Shown: positions 25,451 to 33,688, counted from the stretch's first letter. The stretch is DNA of 64,000 nucleotides from Bacillus cabrialesii (GCF_004124315.2 NZ_CP096889.1:742001-806000); one strand, 5' to 3'. Notes: generated by a model from the letters alone, not told the origin. A program made the numbers and translations.

Positions 25451-25756
25451 TTACGACTGAGCAGTTTCGTCATACTCTTTTAGCAGTTTTTCTGTCTTAT
25501 GCATTTCTCTGAGCATAGGATTCATATAGTCGTTAGCTGATTCTAGATATGCTCTTGTCAGAGTATCTAGTTTATTTTTAACTATAAAGAGGTCTTCTTC
25601 GAATTGTTCCTCTGTTGAATGTTGGATAAATTCTTTTGCCTCTTCATATCTTTTTAATATGTTTTTCATCATTGGAGTTGGATTCTTTTGATTTATAGTT
25701 TTTATTACTGTGATTGTTAAATTTATTTGTTTTATTAATTCTTTTCTTACTGTCAA
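25451..25756 (-). CDS. Small helical orphan protein
   Basis: This 101-residue protein starts at TTG after a good AAAGGAGCAACATT ribosome-binding site, which argues that it is real. It is predicted to be all-helical and highly charged (LIKQINLTITVIKTINQKNPTPMMKNILKRYEEAKEF), with no signal peptide or membrane segment. I do not recognise a family. It lies between the Rap gene and the probable immunity gene, all on the minus strand, so it may be an accessory or additional immunity gene of the toxin locus. That role is inferred from position only. Confidence 0.6.
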   Translation of the reverse strand: MTVRKELIKQINLTITVIKTINQKNPTPMMKNILKRYEEAKEFIQHSTEEQFEEDLFIVKNKLDTLTRAYLESANDYMNPMLREMHKTEKLLKEYDETAQS

Positions 25757-25792
25757 AATGTTGCTCCTTTTATAAAGTGAGATGAGATAAAT

Positions 25793-25818
25793 TTAAAACC
25801 CTCAAATAAGAGGGCTTT
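25793..25818 (-). terminator. Possible terminator after the immunity gene
   Basis: On the minus strand AAAGCCCTC and GAGGGTTTT can pair around a six-base loop and lead into an AT-rich stretch. The stem is short. Confidence 0.5.
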
Positions 25819-25999
25819 AAATTTATTAAGCAGAGGTGAAAGGATACCGATCTTTACTACATTAAATTTTGAATCCATTTTCATCAAACCAAATTCAAAT
25901 GGAATCAGAGTTCTGGTATCATTTCGTTAACGGTTTCAGCTATGCTTCTATATGATGCATTTAATTCATTTTCCAAAAAAGACTCATCCTCCAGTATTG

Positions 26000-26545
26000 C
26001 TACTCTGGACAAAGCTCTAGCAAATCATGAAATAATGCCAGTTCTACCGTAATTTGGGGACCGAATAAAGGCTCTGTTTTTATATCAAGATCACAAATGA
26101 CTTCGTTCATTTCTTGATAATCAAGAGCGTTGTATCCCATTTCTTTTAAGATTTGATTCAGTTTTGTGTCTAGTTTCTGTTGAGACATAGAATACGTTTG
26201 AGTACTAAAACCATCTAGAATTGGAGTTGTTCTCTCTGGATCAATGTTTTCTAACTCAAATTCATGTTGTATGTAAAAGATAGGAGCCAACTTAGAAATC
26301 ATTAATTTGCTGTTATAGCTTATATTAAAATCATTTTTTACAAATGGTTCAAATTCGAATCTAAATGTAGCAGATGGCCAAATTTCATCCTCATTTGTAT
26401 TTTCATAACTTATTTTTTCTGTTTTTAAATAAGATTTTAATGAGTCAGGGAGGATAATTTCTTGTTTACATAAAGATAGATACTCTTCTTGTGTAGACTC
26501 TTTATTGTAGAATTTAATAATGGCATCAGTAATCAATTTATCCAT
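26000..26545 (-). CDS. Probable immunity protein for the LXG toxin
   Basis: This 181-residue, strongly acidic cytoplasmic protein begins 20 bases downstream of the toxin gene on the same strand, after GGAGGTACC. Position and charge are what is expected of an antitoxin of a basic nuclease tip. It has no signal peptide. Segments such as SYENTNEDEIWPSATFRFEFEPF and QKLDTKLNQILKEMGYNALDYQEMNEV do not match the YezG antitoxin as I remember it, nor the small ImmE3 protein. The function is inferred from context. A 35-codon open frame overlaps its 3' end (25905-26012). Confidence 0.6.
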   Translation of the reverse strand: MDKLITDAIIKFYNKESTQEEYLSLCKQEIILPDSLKSYLKTEKISYENTNEDEIWPSATFRFEFEPFVKNDFNISYNSKLMISKLAPIFYIQHEFELENIDPERTTPILDGFSTQTYSMSQQKLDTKLNQILKEMGYNALDYQEMNEVICDLDIKTEPLFGPQITVELALFHDLLELCPE

Positions 26546-26565
26546 AAGGGTACCTCCAAAAATAT

Positions 26566-28284
26566 CTATTTCATTCTTAAATCATGTCCGCCTGATTTGT
26601 CCGCTTCCTTAGTAGGATTAAGGTTAAAATCGACTTCCCCTTGATGTTTCCCTCTTTTATTTAGGACTTCAAAGCGCCCATGTTGTGTATCTAAAGCATA
26701 ATATGTTTTACTTTTTGAATCGTAGTATACATCTCGTTTATTAATTGTGGATAGTTTAGAATCTTTTTTCCAGCCATTCTGTTTAGCAATCGGGGCGGCG
26801 GTTTCTCTTATAAAAGCAATTTTTTCATTGATGTTCATGCTATACATTTTCTTTTCAAAAGATGTAACATCAAAAGTACTACTGTTCGTAGGTGATTTCC
26901 CACTATTTGATTGAAATAATACACTTTCTTTTTTTGATACATCTCTCAGAAGTTCAGTATTTAGAACGTTATGAACATCTTGTATTTTTTGTAAGTCATC
27001 CGCAAAAGCAAATTGATTTGTTCTGGAAAGCATGTTACTGAACATTTCTGTTGTAGTAACAAGTGCTTCACTGCCTTTTGTAATAGTTTTTTGAGCTGTG
27101 AGTGTTCCTATTTTTCCAACTTTATCTATACCTTTAGTTCCAATAAGTGCTGTTACAACAGTGGCCAGGGAATAGGTGATCCAACGTGATCTTGACTCTG
27201 CGTCTCCGTTTATCATATCACGCTTCCATGAATCGGATAACGCTGCCCATATATTAACTCCCGTAAATGTAACTGTTGCGAGTTGTTGGGTGGGAGAGGA
27301 GTTTAAAAATTTGTATACACTGTTAATTGTCTCCGGTGCATTTAAAATCATATCCTTCACACCAAGAGCAGTGTCTTTTCCAAAGTCGTATAATCCCTCA
27401 CCAATTCCTTTTAAAATTTTAGCATCCTGTTTAGCCGTTTCTAATTGTATCACATACTGTTGTTGATAAGGTTCAAGGTTCTCATACCCAATCTTCTTTG
27501 CAATTTCTAAATATTCATCAGGGTCAGACACACCATCCGCAAGCTTTTTCTTTAATTCTTCAATCTCGCGTTCCTTCGCTTCCTCTTTCTTAACCTTCAA
27601 GTAAGCTTCAGTCCGCTTTTCAATGTCGCCTTTTTTCTTATGTATGTCACTCTCACGGTACGCTTTGGCGTTGTAGTGGATGGGTGTTGCGTTTTTGCCT
27701 TTGCCTGTTGCTTCTTGGAGCTTTTGGAAGTCGGACTTGATGAATTGTTCGTTTGGTTCCGACAGGGCGTATTCTGTCTTCAGGTCTTCGTCCAAGGCGT
27801 CCAGTTTTTCCAGTGTTTTTTTGCGTTTGTCGTTGGCATCTGCCAGCTCGTCTTTGAAGGTTTCTGTTGAAAACAGGCCGAGCGGGAGGATGTCGTCGAT
27901 ATCGTTTAAGATATCTTTCATCGCTTTTTTCTGTTCGGACATGATGGATTTTGATTTTTTATGGGCATTTGCCAGTTCGTGTTCCAGGAAGGATTCTTCG
28001 ATGTATGCGTCTGAGAGGCCTTTGTCTTCGGCGGCTCCGGCGATGCTTTTGAAAAATGCGATTTTCATGTCGATGTAGTCGATCCATTGGTCGGTGACCC
28101 CGACGTGGTCGTGATAGAAGGCTTTGATGTTGCTGGCGCCTTTCCCAGAGAATTCGCTGTCACTGAGATCAGCGACGCTTTTTAACGCTTTTCTCAAGTT
28201 CACCATTTGCGTTCTTAGTTCTTTGTACTCTTTTGCACGGTCTGTTGCTTCCGAAAGCAATGTTTTCGCTTCAAATACTTTCAT
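26566..28284 (-). CDS. LXG polymorphic toxin with colicin-E3-like RNase tip
   Basis: This 572-residue protein has an N-terminal LXG domain (about residues 1-200, helical, MKVFEAKTLLSEATDRAKEY) for type VII secretion, a coiled-coil and linker region, a hydrophobic pre-toxin segment (residues 290-410), and a variable C-terminus. The last 45 residues read DTQHGRFE (532-539), GKHQGE (545-550) and GGHDLRMK. The spacing Asp-x-x-His-x-x-x-Glu is that of the colicin E3 catalytic residues Asp510, His513 and Glu517, with an Arg near the end, so a 16S rRNA cleavage activity is predicted. It occupies the position of yeeF but is shorter than 168 YeeF and appears to have a different tip. The second ATG is preferred (RBS AAGGGAAATGG). 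Confidence 0.88.
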   Translation of the reverse strand: MKVFEAKTLLSEATDRAKEYKELRTQMVNLRKALKSVADLSDSEFSGKGASNIKAFYHDHVGVTDQWIDYIDMKIAFFKSIAGAAEDKGLSDAYIEESFLEHELANAHKKSKSIMSEQKKAMKDILNDIDDILPLGLFSTETFKDELADANDKRKKTLEKLDALDEDLKTEYALSEPNEQFIKSDFQKLQEATGKGKNATPIHYNAKAYRESDIHKKKGDIEKRTEAYLKVKKEEAKEREIEELKKKLADGVSDPDEYLEIAKKIGYENLEPYQQQYVIQLETAKQDAKILKGIGEGLYDFGKDTALGVKDMILNAPETINSVYKFLNSSPTQQLATVTFTGVNIWAALSDSWKRDMINGDAESRSRWITYSLATVVTALIGTKGIDKVGKIGTLTAQKTITKGSEALVTTTEMFSNMLSRTNQFAFADDLQKIQDVHNVLNTELLRDVSKKESVLFQSNSGKSPTNSSTFDVTSFEKKMYSMNINEKIAFIRETAAPIAKQNGWKKDSKLSTINKRDVYYDSKSKTYYALDTQHGRFEVLNKRGKHQGEVDFNLNPTKEADKSGGHDLRMK

Positions 28285-28497
28285 GACCATTTCCCTTCTT
28301 TTATTCGCTCGATATCAAAATTTTACCACGGAGCGGGATAAGGGTGGGGGTGAGAACGTGTTTTGGCGGAAAAATGAGTCATTTGGCATGTGTCTTTATT
28401 CGTGAAAGGATTGGCGGGAAAATGGTCGAAATGATATTGAATGCTGCACATTTTTTGGAAGTTTGTATTCTATATTGTTTTTTTAAGGAGCATGTTG

Positions 28498-29505
28498 ATG
28501 AAGAAAAAACGGGTTACATTTGGTTTATTAGTGTTAATGGGATGCATCATACTGTTTGTTCAATTACACAATAAAGACAATATTCCTGTCAAAACTTCCG
28601 CCATCCACCCTGAAGAAGACCGCATCTTTTTTATTTACTCCAATCCTTTCATAAAAGAAAGCACACTGCTTTCAACCTCAACAGGCGCACGGTTTAACAG
28701 GCGCACGTTCAAGGTGGCGGATGTTCCTTACGTTCAAACGAAATCTGTCGCATCAACAGACCTTGTATTATTAGCGGAGCACGAGCCTTTTTACTACACC
28801 CTGGAGAAGGATGTGATCAAAGAGCATCCGCTGTCAGATCCATTTGCGTTTTGGTATGAGGGAAAGGATGTCTCTGTTAAAACCTATAACGTTGATACGG
28901 CGGGGAATGAGATACACATAAACGACAGAAAAACAAAAAAGGAATACCGGCTCACCTTGCCTTCGCTTGTCACGATGGGGGCCTGTGATGAGAACTATAT
29001 TTATGTCATTCAAAGCATGGCTATTTACGTGATTGATAGAAACACAGAGGAAATCATTGAGACCCTGAGTTTAGCTTCATACGCTGATACCTTCGCAGAC
29101 TCCAAGGATTTTATTGTCGCGAGCTCGGAGCACAAGTTGACTGTGATTGAAAAAGCGACATGGAAGACGACATATATTCCGTATCCTGATGATCTTGAAT
29201 ATGCAGATACCGTGTACTATGACAAAGAAAGCGGCATCTTTTACGTGACCTATGAAGACAAAGACGGGGAAGCGAGCTTGCTGGAATATGGGAAGGATTT
29301 TTCTTTTCAGACATACGGCTTAAAATTCCCGTATATGGAGGCGAAGTTTAAGGGGAATCAACTGTATATTGTTGCCCAGGAAGAGCATAAAAAGGGCATT
29401 GGCGGGTACGTGGGTGTGTTTGATATTCATTCTAAGGAGAAGCTTTATCATTTTAATTTGCCTGAGGAACAGGTGAAGGTGCAGGATTTTGTTGTGGTTG
29501 ATTAA
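28498..29505 (+). CDS. Membrane-anchored beta-propeller-like protein, unknown function
   Basis: This 335-residue protein has an N-terminal signal anchor (KKKRVTFGLLVLMGCIILFVQL) and an extracellular part with repeating short strand-turn units (YIYVIQSMAIYVIDRNTEEIIETL, DSKDFIVASSEHKLTVIEKATWKTTYIPYPDD, SGIFYVTYEDKDGEASLLEYGKDF), as in beta-propellers. I do not recognise a named family. The ATG at 28498 is preceded by TTAAGGAG; earlier in-frame starts lack one. It diverges from the LXG toxin and lies upstream of a lipoprotein gene, with a 108-base gap. Confidence 0.7.
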   Translation: MKKKRVTFGLLVLMGCIILFVQLHNKDNIPVKTSAIHPEEDRIFFIYSNPFIKESTLLSTSTGARFNRRTFKVADVPYVQTKSVASTDLVLLAEHEPFYYTLEKDVIKEHPLSDPFAFWYEGKDVSVKTYNVDTAGNEIHINDRKTKKEYRLTLPSLVTMGACDENYIYVIQSMAIYVIDRNTEEIIETLSLASYADTFADSKDFIVASSEHKLTVIEKATWKTTYIPYPDDLEYADTVYYDKESGIFYVTYEDKDGEASLLEYGKDFSFQTYGLKFPYMEAKFKGNQLYIVAQEEHKKGIGGYVGVFDIHSKEKLYHFNLPEEQVKVQDFVVVD

Positions 29506-29613
29506 GCTTATTCTAGTCTCTTTCTCCCTTTGTAAAAATGAAATGTACAAACCGACAAAAGACCTATAAAATAAGAAAGCTACCATGAGAGAACAGAAGG
29601 GTGAGAAGAGACC

Positions 29614-30777
29614 ATGAGTTATAAATTGGGTGCGCTGCTTTTATCTATTTTATTCCTATTATCGGCGTGTTCTGATAGCGGAGCTTCTTCTGATAAGGAT
29701 CAAGAAAAGCAAACCGTGAAGAAAGCGAGTGTTACGAAGCTGACGGAGCAGGAAGTTACATCTGCTTTGAAAAACGATATTGAATCAATTTTTAATGCAT
29801 TTGACAAAGCGGGAAAAGAAAACGGCTGGAGCACGGCAAACAAGGCGGATTTCAGCAAGCTGCGGCCTGATGTGCTGCCTTATGCGACAGAGACATTTGC
29901 AGATCAGACGTTAAAGGATTTGGCTGAAGAGTACTATTGCGAGTGTGATGCTCCTTTTCAACCCGGCACTGATTTCGATGTGCGTTTTACATATGAACAG
30001 GACAAGAACAAGATAAAGGCTTCTTCAATAGATCCGGCAACAGAATTAAACAACATGGGGACTTCATGGACGTTTGAGCTGGTGAAGGAAGATGGCGATT
30101 GGAAGATAAACAAGTGGGACAGCAAGTCGCTTCAAGGTGATGATATCAAGCTGACAAAAGAAGAAGCGAAAACAATTCTGTCGAGAAACGTTGAAACGGC
30201 GGAATTTGTGAAGTCCTATGAGTCGAAAGCTGCCGGCGGAACAGCTTATCTTTTCGATGTAAAAAGTTCAAATGGGGAAAGACAGGCGGCGATCAGCTCC
30301 AAGGATACCAGTCTGGTGAGTGATCATGATAACGAGACTGAGGCTGCGGAGCAAGAAACAGCCCAAGCGGCTGAGGAAACAGCGTCGTCTGATACAGCGG
30401 ATACACAGAGCAGTGAGCAGACAACGGGAAGCACAAAAGCAGATTATGCTGCGAAATTGTCTGCGACAGAAAAGAAAGAAAAGCACAATGATTATCAAAG
30501 TGATTATCAGATGATTGAGGATCATGGCTATAACTATCAAATGTGGGATGCATTGCTGAACGAGATATACGGCGTGCTGCAAAAGCAGCTTTCTGCTTCA
30601 GACATGGCGGCTTTAAAAATTGAACAGCTCCAATGGATTAAGGATAGGGATGCGGCGGCCCAGAAACGATATGATGAGGAGGGCGGCGGTTCATTATCCC
30701 GAGTCGTCCAAACGGAAGAGCTTGCAAAACAGACGAAAGAGCGCTGTTACGAGCTGGTGAATACGTATATGAAATAG
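29614..30777 (+). CDS. Lipoprotein with C-terminal DUF1311 (LprI-like) domain
   Basis: This 387-residue lipoprotein has signal peptide and lipobox LSAC with Cys19 lipidated. Residues 40-210 form an unknown domain with a two-cysteine YYCECDAPF motif. An Ala/Glu/Ser/Thr-rich linker spans about 220-280, and the last 90 residues match DUF1311: NYQMWDALLNEIYGVLQKQLSASDMAALKIEQLQWIKDRDAAAQKR. DUF1311 is related to the lysozyme inhibitor LprI of mycobacteria, so a cell-surface role against lysozyme or wall-active factors is possible but unproven. A terminator separates it from rapH. Confidence 0.75.
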   Translation: MSYKLGALLLSILFLLSACSDSGASSDKDQEKQTVKKASVTKLTEQEVTSALKNDIESIFNAFDKAGKENGWSTANKADFSKLRPDVLPYATETFADQTLKDLAEEYYCECDAPFQPGTDFDVRFTYEQDKNKIKASSIDPATELNNMGTSWTFELVKEDGDWKINKWDSKSLQGDDIKLTKEEAKTILSRNVETAEFVKSYESKAAGGTAYLFDVKSSNGERQAAISSKDTSLVSDHDNETEAAEQETAQAAEETASSDTADTQSSEQTTGSTKADYAAKLSATEKKEKHNDYQSDYQMIEDHGYNYQMWDALLNEIYGVLQKQLSASDMAALKIEQLQWIKDRDAAAQKRYDEEGGGSLSRVVQTEELAKQTKERCYELVNTYMK

Positions 30778-30786
30778 AATGACATG

Positions 30787-30811
30787 GACCCTTGTGTAAA
30801 GGGTCTTTTTT
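30787..30811 (+). terminator. Terminator before rapH
   Basis: GACCCTT and AAGGGTC pair around a short loop and are followed by six T residues. Confidence 0.85.
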
Positions 30812-30861
30812 GCGAAGAAAAACAAATTGACAGGATGAAAAAGCAATTTCTTCCTGTTGTA

Positions 30862-30890
30862 TTGTTTTCAAAATTTGGGATTGATAGAAT
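30862..30890 (+). promoter_or_regulatory. SigA promoter for rapH
   Basis: TTGTTT (30862-30867) and TAGAAT (30885-30890) are 17 bases apart. Upstream, ACAGGA and TCCTGT form an inverted repeat (about 30834-30856) that could be a regulator site. I see no good ComA box. Confidence 0.55.
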
Positions 30891-30922
30891 ATGACATATC
30901 TTACAGAAAAGGAGGGAAGCCG

Positions 30923-32065
30923 TTGAGTCAAGCTATACCGTCTTCGCGTGTTGGTGTTAAGATTAATGAATGGTACAAGATGATTCGTCAATTCAGTGTT
31001 CCGGATGCTGAGGTTCTGAAAGCGGAGGTGGAGCAGGACATTCAGCAGATGGAAGAGGATCAGGATTTGCTGATCTATTATTCTCTGATGTGCTTTCGGC
31101 ACCAGCTGATGCTGGATTATTTGGAGCCGGGGCAAACATACGGGAATCGCCCTACAGTGACAGAGCTTCTGGAAACGATTGAAACTCCTAAGAAAAAACT
31201 CACAGGTCTTTTGAAATATTACTCTTTGTTTTTCCGCGGCATGTATGAATTTGACCAGAAAGAATATGTGGAAGCGATTGGGTTTTATCGCGAGGCGGAG
31301 AAAGAACTGCCGTTTTTGTCAGATGAAATCGAGAAAGCGGAATTCCATTTTAAAGTGGCGGAAGCGTATTACCATATGAAGCAAACGCATGTGTCGATGC
31401 ATCATATTCTTCAAGCCTTAGACATTTACCATCAACATCCCCTATACAGCATTAGAACCATACAAAGCTTGTTTGTGATCGCCGGCAACTATGATGATTT
31501 CAAACATTATGAAAGAGCGCTCCCGCATTTAGAAGCTGCGCTGCGATTGGCAATGGATATTCAAAACGACCGGTTTACCGCCATTTCCTTGTTGAACATT
31601 GCGAATAGTTATGACCGGTCAGGAAACTATCAGATGGCTGTACAATACTTTCAAAAAGCGGCGAAACTAAGCAGAGAAACGGTCACTGACCTGCTTCCAA
31701 AAGTCTTGTTTGGCTTAAGCTGGACATTATGTAAAGCAGGCAAAACACAGAAGGCGTTTCAGATGATAGAAGAAGGATTAGGCCATATTAGAACATATCC
31801 AAATACGGGTTCTCACAAATTTTATAAAGAATTGTATCTGTTCTTGCAGGCGGTGTACAAAGAGAGTGTTGATGAGACCAAAATCCTTGAGATGTTAGCC
31901 TATTTCGAAAAAAAGAACCTGCACGCTTACATTGAAGCATGCGCCCGAAGTGCTGCCGCTGTTTTTGAGAGCCGCTGTCTTTTTGAACACGCTGCCGTGT
32001 TTTATCGGAAAGTGCTGAAAGCCCAAGAAGATATTCAAAAAGGAGAGTGTTTATATGCTTATTAA
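30923..32065 (+). CDS. rapH: RapH, dual Spo0F phosphatase / ComA inhibitor
   Basis: This 380-residue Rap protein closely matches B. subtilis RapH, which dephosphorylates Spo0F-P and blocks DNA binding by ComA, so it controls both sporulation and competence. It has a three-helix N-terminal bundle and TPR repeats with the signature FHFKVAEAYYHMKQTHVSMHH near residue 145. The start is TTG (MSQAIPSSRVGVKINEW) after GGAGGGAAG; an ATG at 30857 lies before the -10 element and cannot be used. phrH overlaps its last codons. Identity also rests on the PhrH peptide and the neighbour yeeI. Confidence 0.94.
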   Translation: MSQAIPSSRVGVKINEWYKMIRQFSVPDAEVLKAEVEQDIQQMEEDQDLLIYYSLMCFRHQLMLDYLEPGQTYGNRPTVTELLETIETPKKKLTGLLKYYSLFFRGMYEFDQKEYVEAIGFYREAEKELPFLSDEIEKAEFHFKVAEAYYHMKQTHVSMHHILQALDIYHQHPLYSIRTIQSLFVIAGNYDDFKHYERALPHLEAALRLAMDIQNDRFTAISLLNIANSYDRSGNYQMAVQYFQKAAKLSRETVTDLLPKVLFGLSWTLCKAGKTQKAFQMIEEGLGHIRTYPNTGSHKFYKELYLFLQAVYKESVDETKILEMLAYFEKKNLHAYIEACARSAAAVFESRCLFEHAAVFYRKVLKAQEDIQKGECLYAY

Positions 32066-32234
32066 GAAAAAAGTGATGATGTTCTTTGCTGTTACTCTAA
32101 TTTTTGGAGGCATTTCGTTTCCATTCCTGACAAACTCCGGCGGCTTTAAGGAATCAACGGACCGAAACACGACGTATATTGATCGTTCCCCTGACAATAG
32201 TATCATTGATTTAGAGAAGAAAGCCCTTAGCTAG
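32055..32234 (+). CDS. phrH: PhrH precursor (TDRNTT signal peptide)
   Basis: This 59-residue secreted pre-peptide overlaps the end of rapH by 11 bases. A basic start and hydrophobic signal (LIKKKVMMFFAVTLIFGGIS) are followed by KES and then TDRNTT at residues 35-40, the mature PhrH hexapeptide known to inhibit RapH. The tail after the signal is diverged relative to the 168 peptide as I recall it. The stop codon lies within the terminator stem-loop. Confidence 0.93.
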   Translation: MLIKKKVMMFFAVTLIFGGISFPFLTNSGGFKESTDRNTTYIDRSPDNSIIDLEKKALS

Positions 32235-32243
32235 GGCTTTTTT
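32219..32243 (+). terminator. Terminator overlapping the phrH stop
   Basis: AAGCCCT and AGGGCTT pair around TAGCT, followed by T residues. The phrH stop TAG spans the loop-stem junction. Confidence 0.85.
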
Positions 32244-32378
32244 CTTGCTTTGCGGTATATGCGGCAATTCCTTCTATTTCTAACGCAAGACACTCGAAAC
32301 AACCAAACCATTTGAGGTATAATGGATAAAGTGAATCACAATTTACAGATTGATATATATGAAAGAGAGTGGAATATC

Positions 32379-33098
32379 ATGGGCCGTAAGTGGAACAATA
32401 TTAAAGAGAAGAAGGCGTCTAAGGACGCAAATACGAGTCGGATTTATGCGAAGTTTGGCCGTGAGATTTATGTGGCGGCGAAGCAGGGCGAGCCTGATCC
32501 GGAATCCAACCAGGCGCTGAAGGTTGTGCTGGAGCGCGCGAAGACGTACAGCGTACCGAAAAACATTATTGAACGTGCGATTGAGAAGGCGAAGGGCGGA
32601 GCGGAAGAGAATTTCGATGAGCTTCGTTATGAGGGCTTCGGTCCGAACGGATCAATGATCATCGTTGATGCGCTGACGAATAATGTAAACCGTACGGCTC
32701 CGGAAGTGCGCGCGGCGTTCGGGAAAAACGGCGGAAACATGGGTGTGAGCGGATCTGTTGCTTACATGTTTGATGCGACGGCTGTTATCGGTGTGGATGG
32801 CAAAACAGCTGACGAAGCGCTTGAAATCCTGATGGAAGCGGATGTCGATGTACGTGACATTTTAGAAGAGGATGACAGTGCCATCGTGTATACCGAGCCT
32901 GATCAATTCCATGCGGTGCAGGAGGCGTTTAAAAACGCGGGCGTTGAGGAATTCACGGTTGCCGAGCTGACAATGCTTGCGCAAAGTGAAGTGACGCTTC
33001 CGGATGATGCGAAGGAACAGTTTGAAAAATTGATCGACGCGCTAGAGGATCTGGAAGATGTTCAGCAGGTGTATCACAACGTTGATTTAGGTGAATAA
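32379..33098 (+). CDS. yeeI: YeeI, YebC/TACO1-family translation factor
   Basis: This 239-residue cytoplasmic protein begins MGRKWNNIKEKKASKDANTSRIYAKFGREI, the hallmark of the YebC/TACO1 family, and ends AQSEVTLPDDAKEQFEKLIDALEDLEDVQQVYHNVDL. Family members were long listed as putative regulators, but recent work links YebC-type proteins to relief of ribosome stalling at proline-rich motifs; I cannot tell from sequence which applies. The start at 32379 has GAGAGTGGAA upstream; the longer ORF from 32322 would begin inside the -10 region TATAAT (32318-32323). Confidence 0.92.
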   Translation: MGRKWNNIKEKKASKDANTSRIYAKFGREIYVAAKQGEPDPESNQALKVVLERAKTYSVPKNIIERAIEKAKGGAEENFDELRYEGFGPNGSMIIVDALTNNVNRTAPEVRAAFGKNGGNMGVSGSVAYMFDATAVIGVDGKTADEALEILMEADVDVRDILEEDDSAIVYTEPDQFHAVQEAFKNAGVEEFTVAELTMLAQSEVTLPDDAKEQFEKLIDALEDLEDVQQVYHNVDLGE

Positions 33099-33104
33099 GA
33101 AATG

Positions 33105-33131
33105 AGCAGGCTGTTATGGCCTGCTTTTTTT
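33105..33131 (+). terminator. Terminator after yeeI
   Basis: AGCAGGC and GCCTGCT pair around TGTTATG, followed by seven T residues. Confidence 0.9.
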
Positions 33132-33229
33132 CTTGTCTTTGAATTTGTTTTAGTTGTTTTGGGCAGGCGCCTATACGATCTGTAAGTATCCTCATATTCT
33201 GGACTGTAACCTATGTGAAGGAGAGAGTG

Positions 33230-33634
33230 ATGAATATGACTGATACAAGACATATGTATGGCGGACCTGGTTTTGGCCATTATTCGGGCTACGGCATGCA
33301 AGGCGGAGGCTATCCGGGCTATGGCATGCAGACTGCAGGCTATCCGGGGCCGGGCATGCAAGGTGCAGGCTTTCCGGGAACCGGCATGTACGGAGGAATG
33401 AGCGGATATCCGGGCTATGGCGCACCCGGAGGATACGGCGGTTATCCAAGCGGAGGCTATCCGGGCTCACCGGGACCTGTAAGTTATCCGAGCATGCATC
33501 ATGAGAACGATGGGCATCACCACTATTATCACCATCATCATGATGGAAAAGATAATTATCACCACCACCATCATGACGGCAATTATGGTCACCATCACCA
33601 TATGGGCCAATGGGGACAAGACGGCTATAAATAA
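33230..33634 (+). CDS. yeeK: YeeK, spore coat/integument protein rich in Gly, Tyr, Pro and His
   Basis: This 134-residue low-complexity protein has a first half made of imperfect GYPGYGMQ/AGYPGPGMQ repeats (residues 15-85) and a second half with runs of four or five histidines separated by Asp-Gly or Lys-Asp (HHHYYHHHHDG, YHHHHHDG, GHHHHMG). YeeK of B. subtilis is a SigK-dependent spore integument protein and matches this composition. The His clusters could bind metal. The ATG at 33230 is preceded by GAAGGAGAGAG. Repeat number may differ from 168, where I recall a slightly longer protein. Confidence 0.88.
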   Translation: MNMTDTRHMYGGPGFGHYSGYGMQGGGYPGYGMQTAGYPGPGMQGAGFPGTGMYGGMSGYPGYGAPGGYGGYPSGGYPGSPGPVSYPSMHHENDGHHHYYHHHHDGKDNYHHHHHDGNYGHHHHMGQWGQDGYK

Positions 33635-33652
33635 AGATGTTATAAAAAGAGG

Positions 33653-33680
33653 CACTCTTGCAGCTCAAGAGTGTTTTTTA
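33653..33680 (+). terminator. Terminator after yeeK
   Basis: CACTCTTG and CAAGAGTG pair around CAGCT, followed by six T residues. Confidence 0.88.
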
Positions 33681-33688
33681 TCTTTTTC

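Noticed and set aside
33192..33668. Long minus-strand ORF opposite yeeK
   Set aside because: It is a shadow of the repetitive Gly/Tyr/His codons of yeeK and has no ribosome-binding site or family-like sequence.
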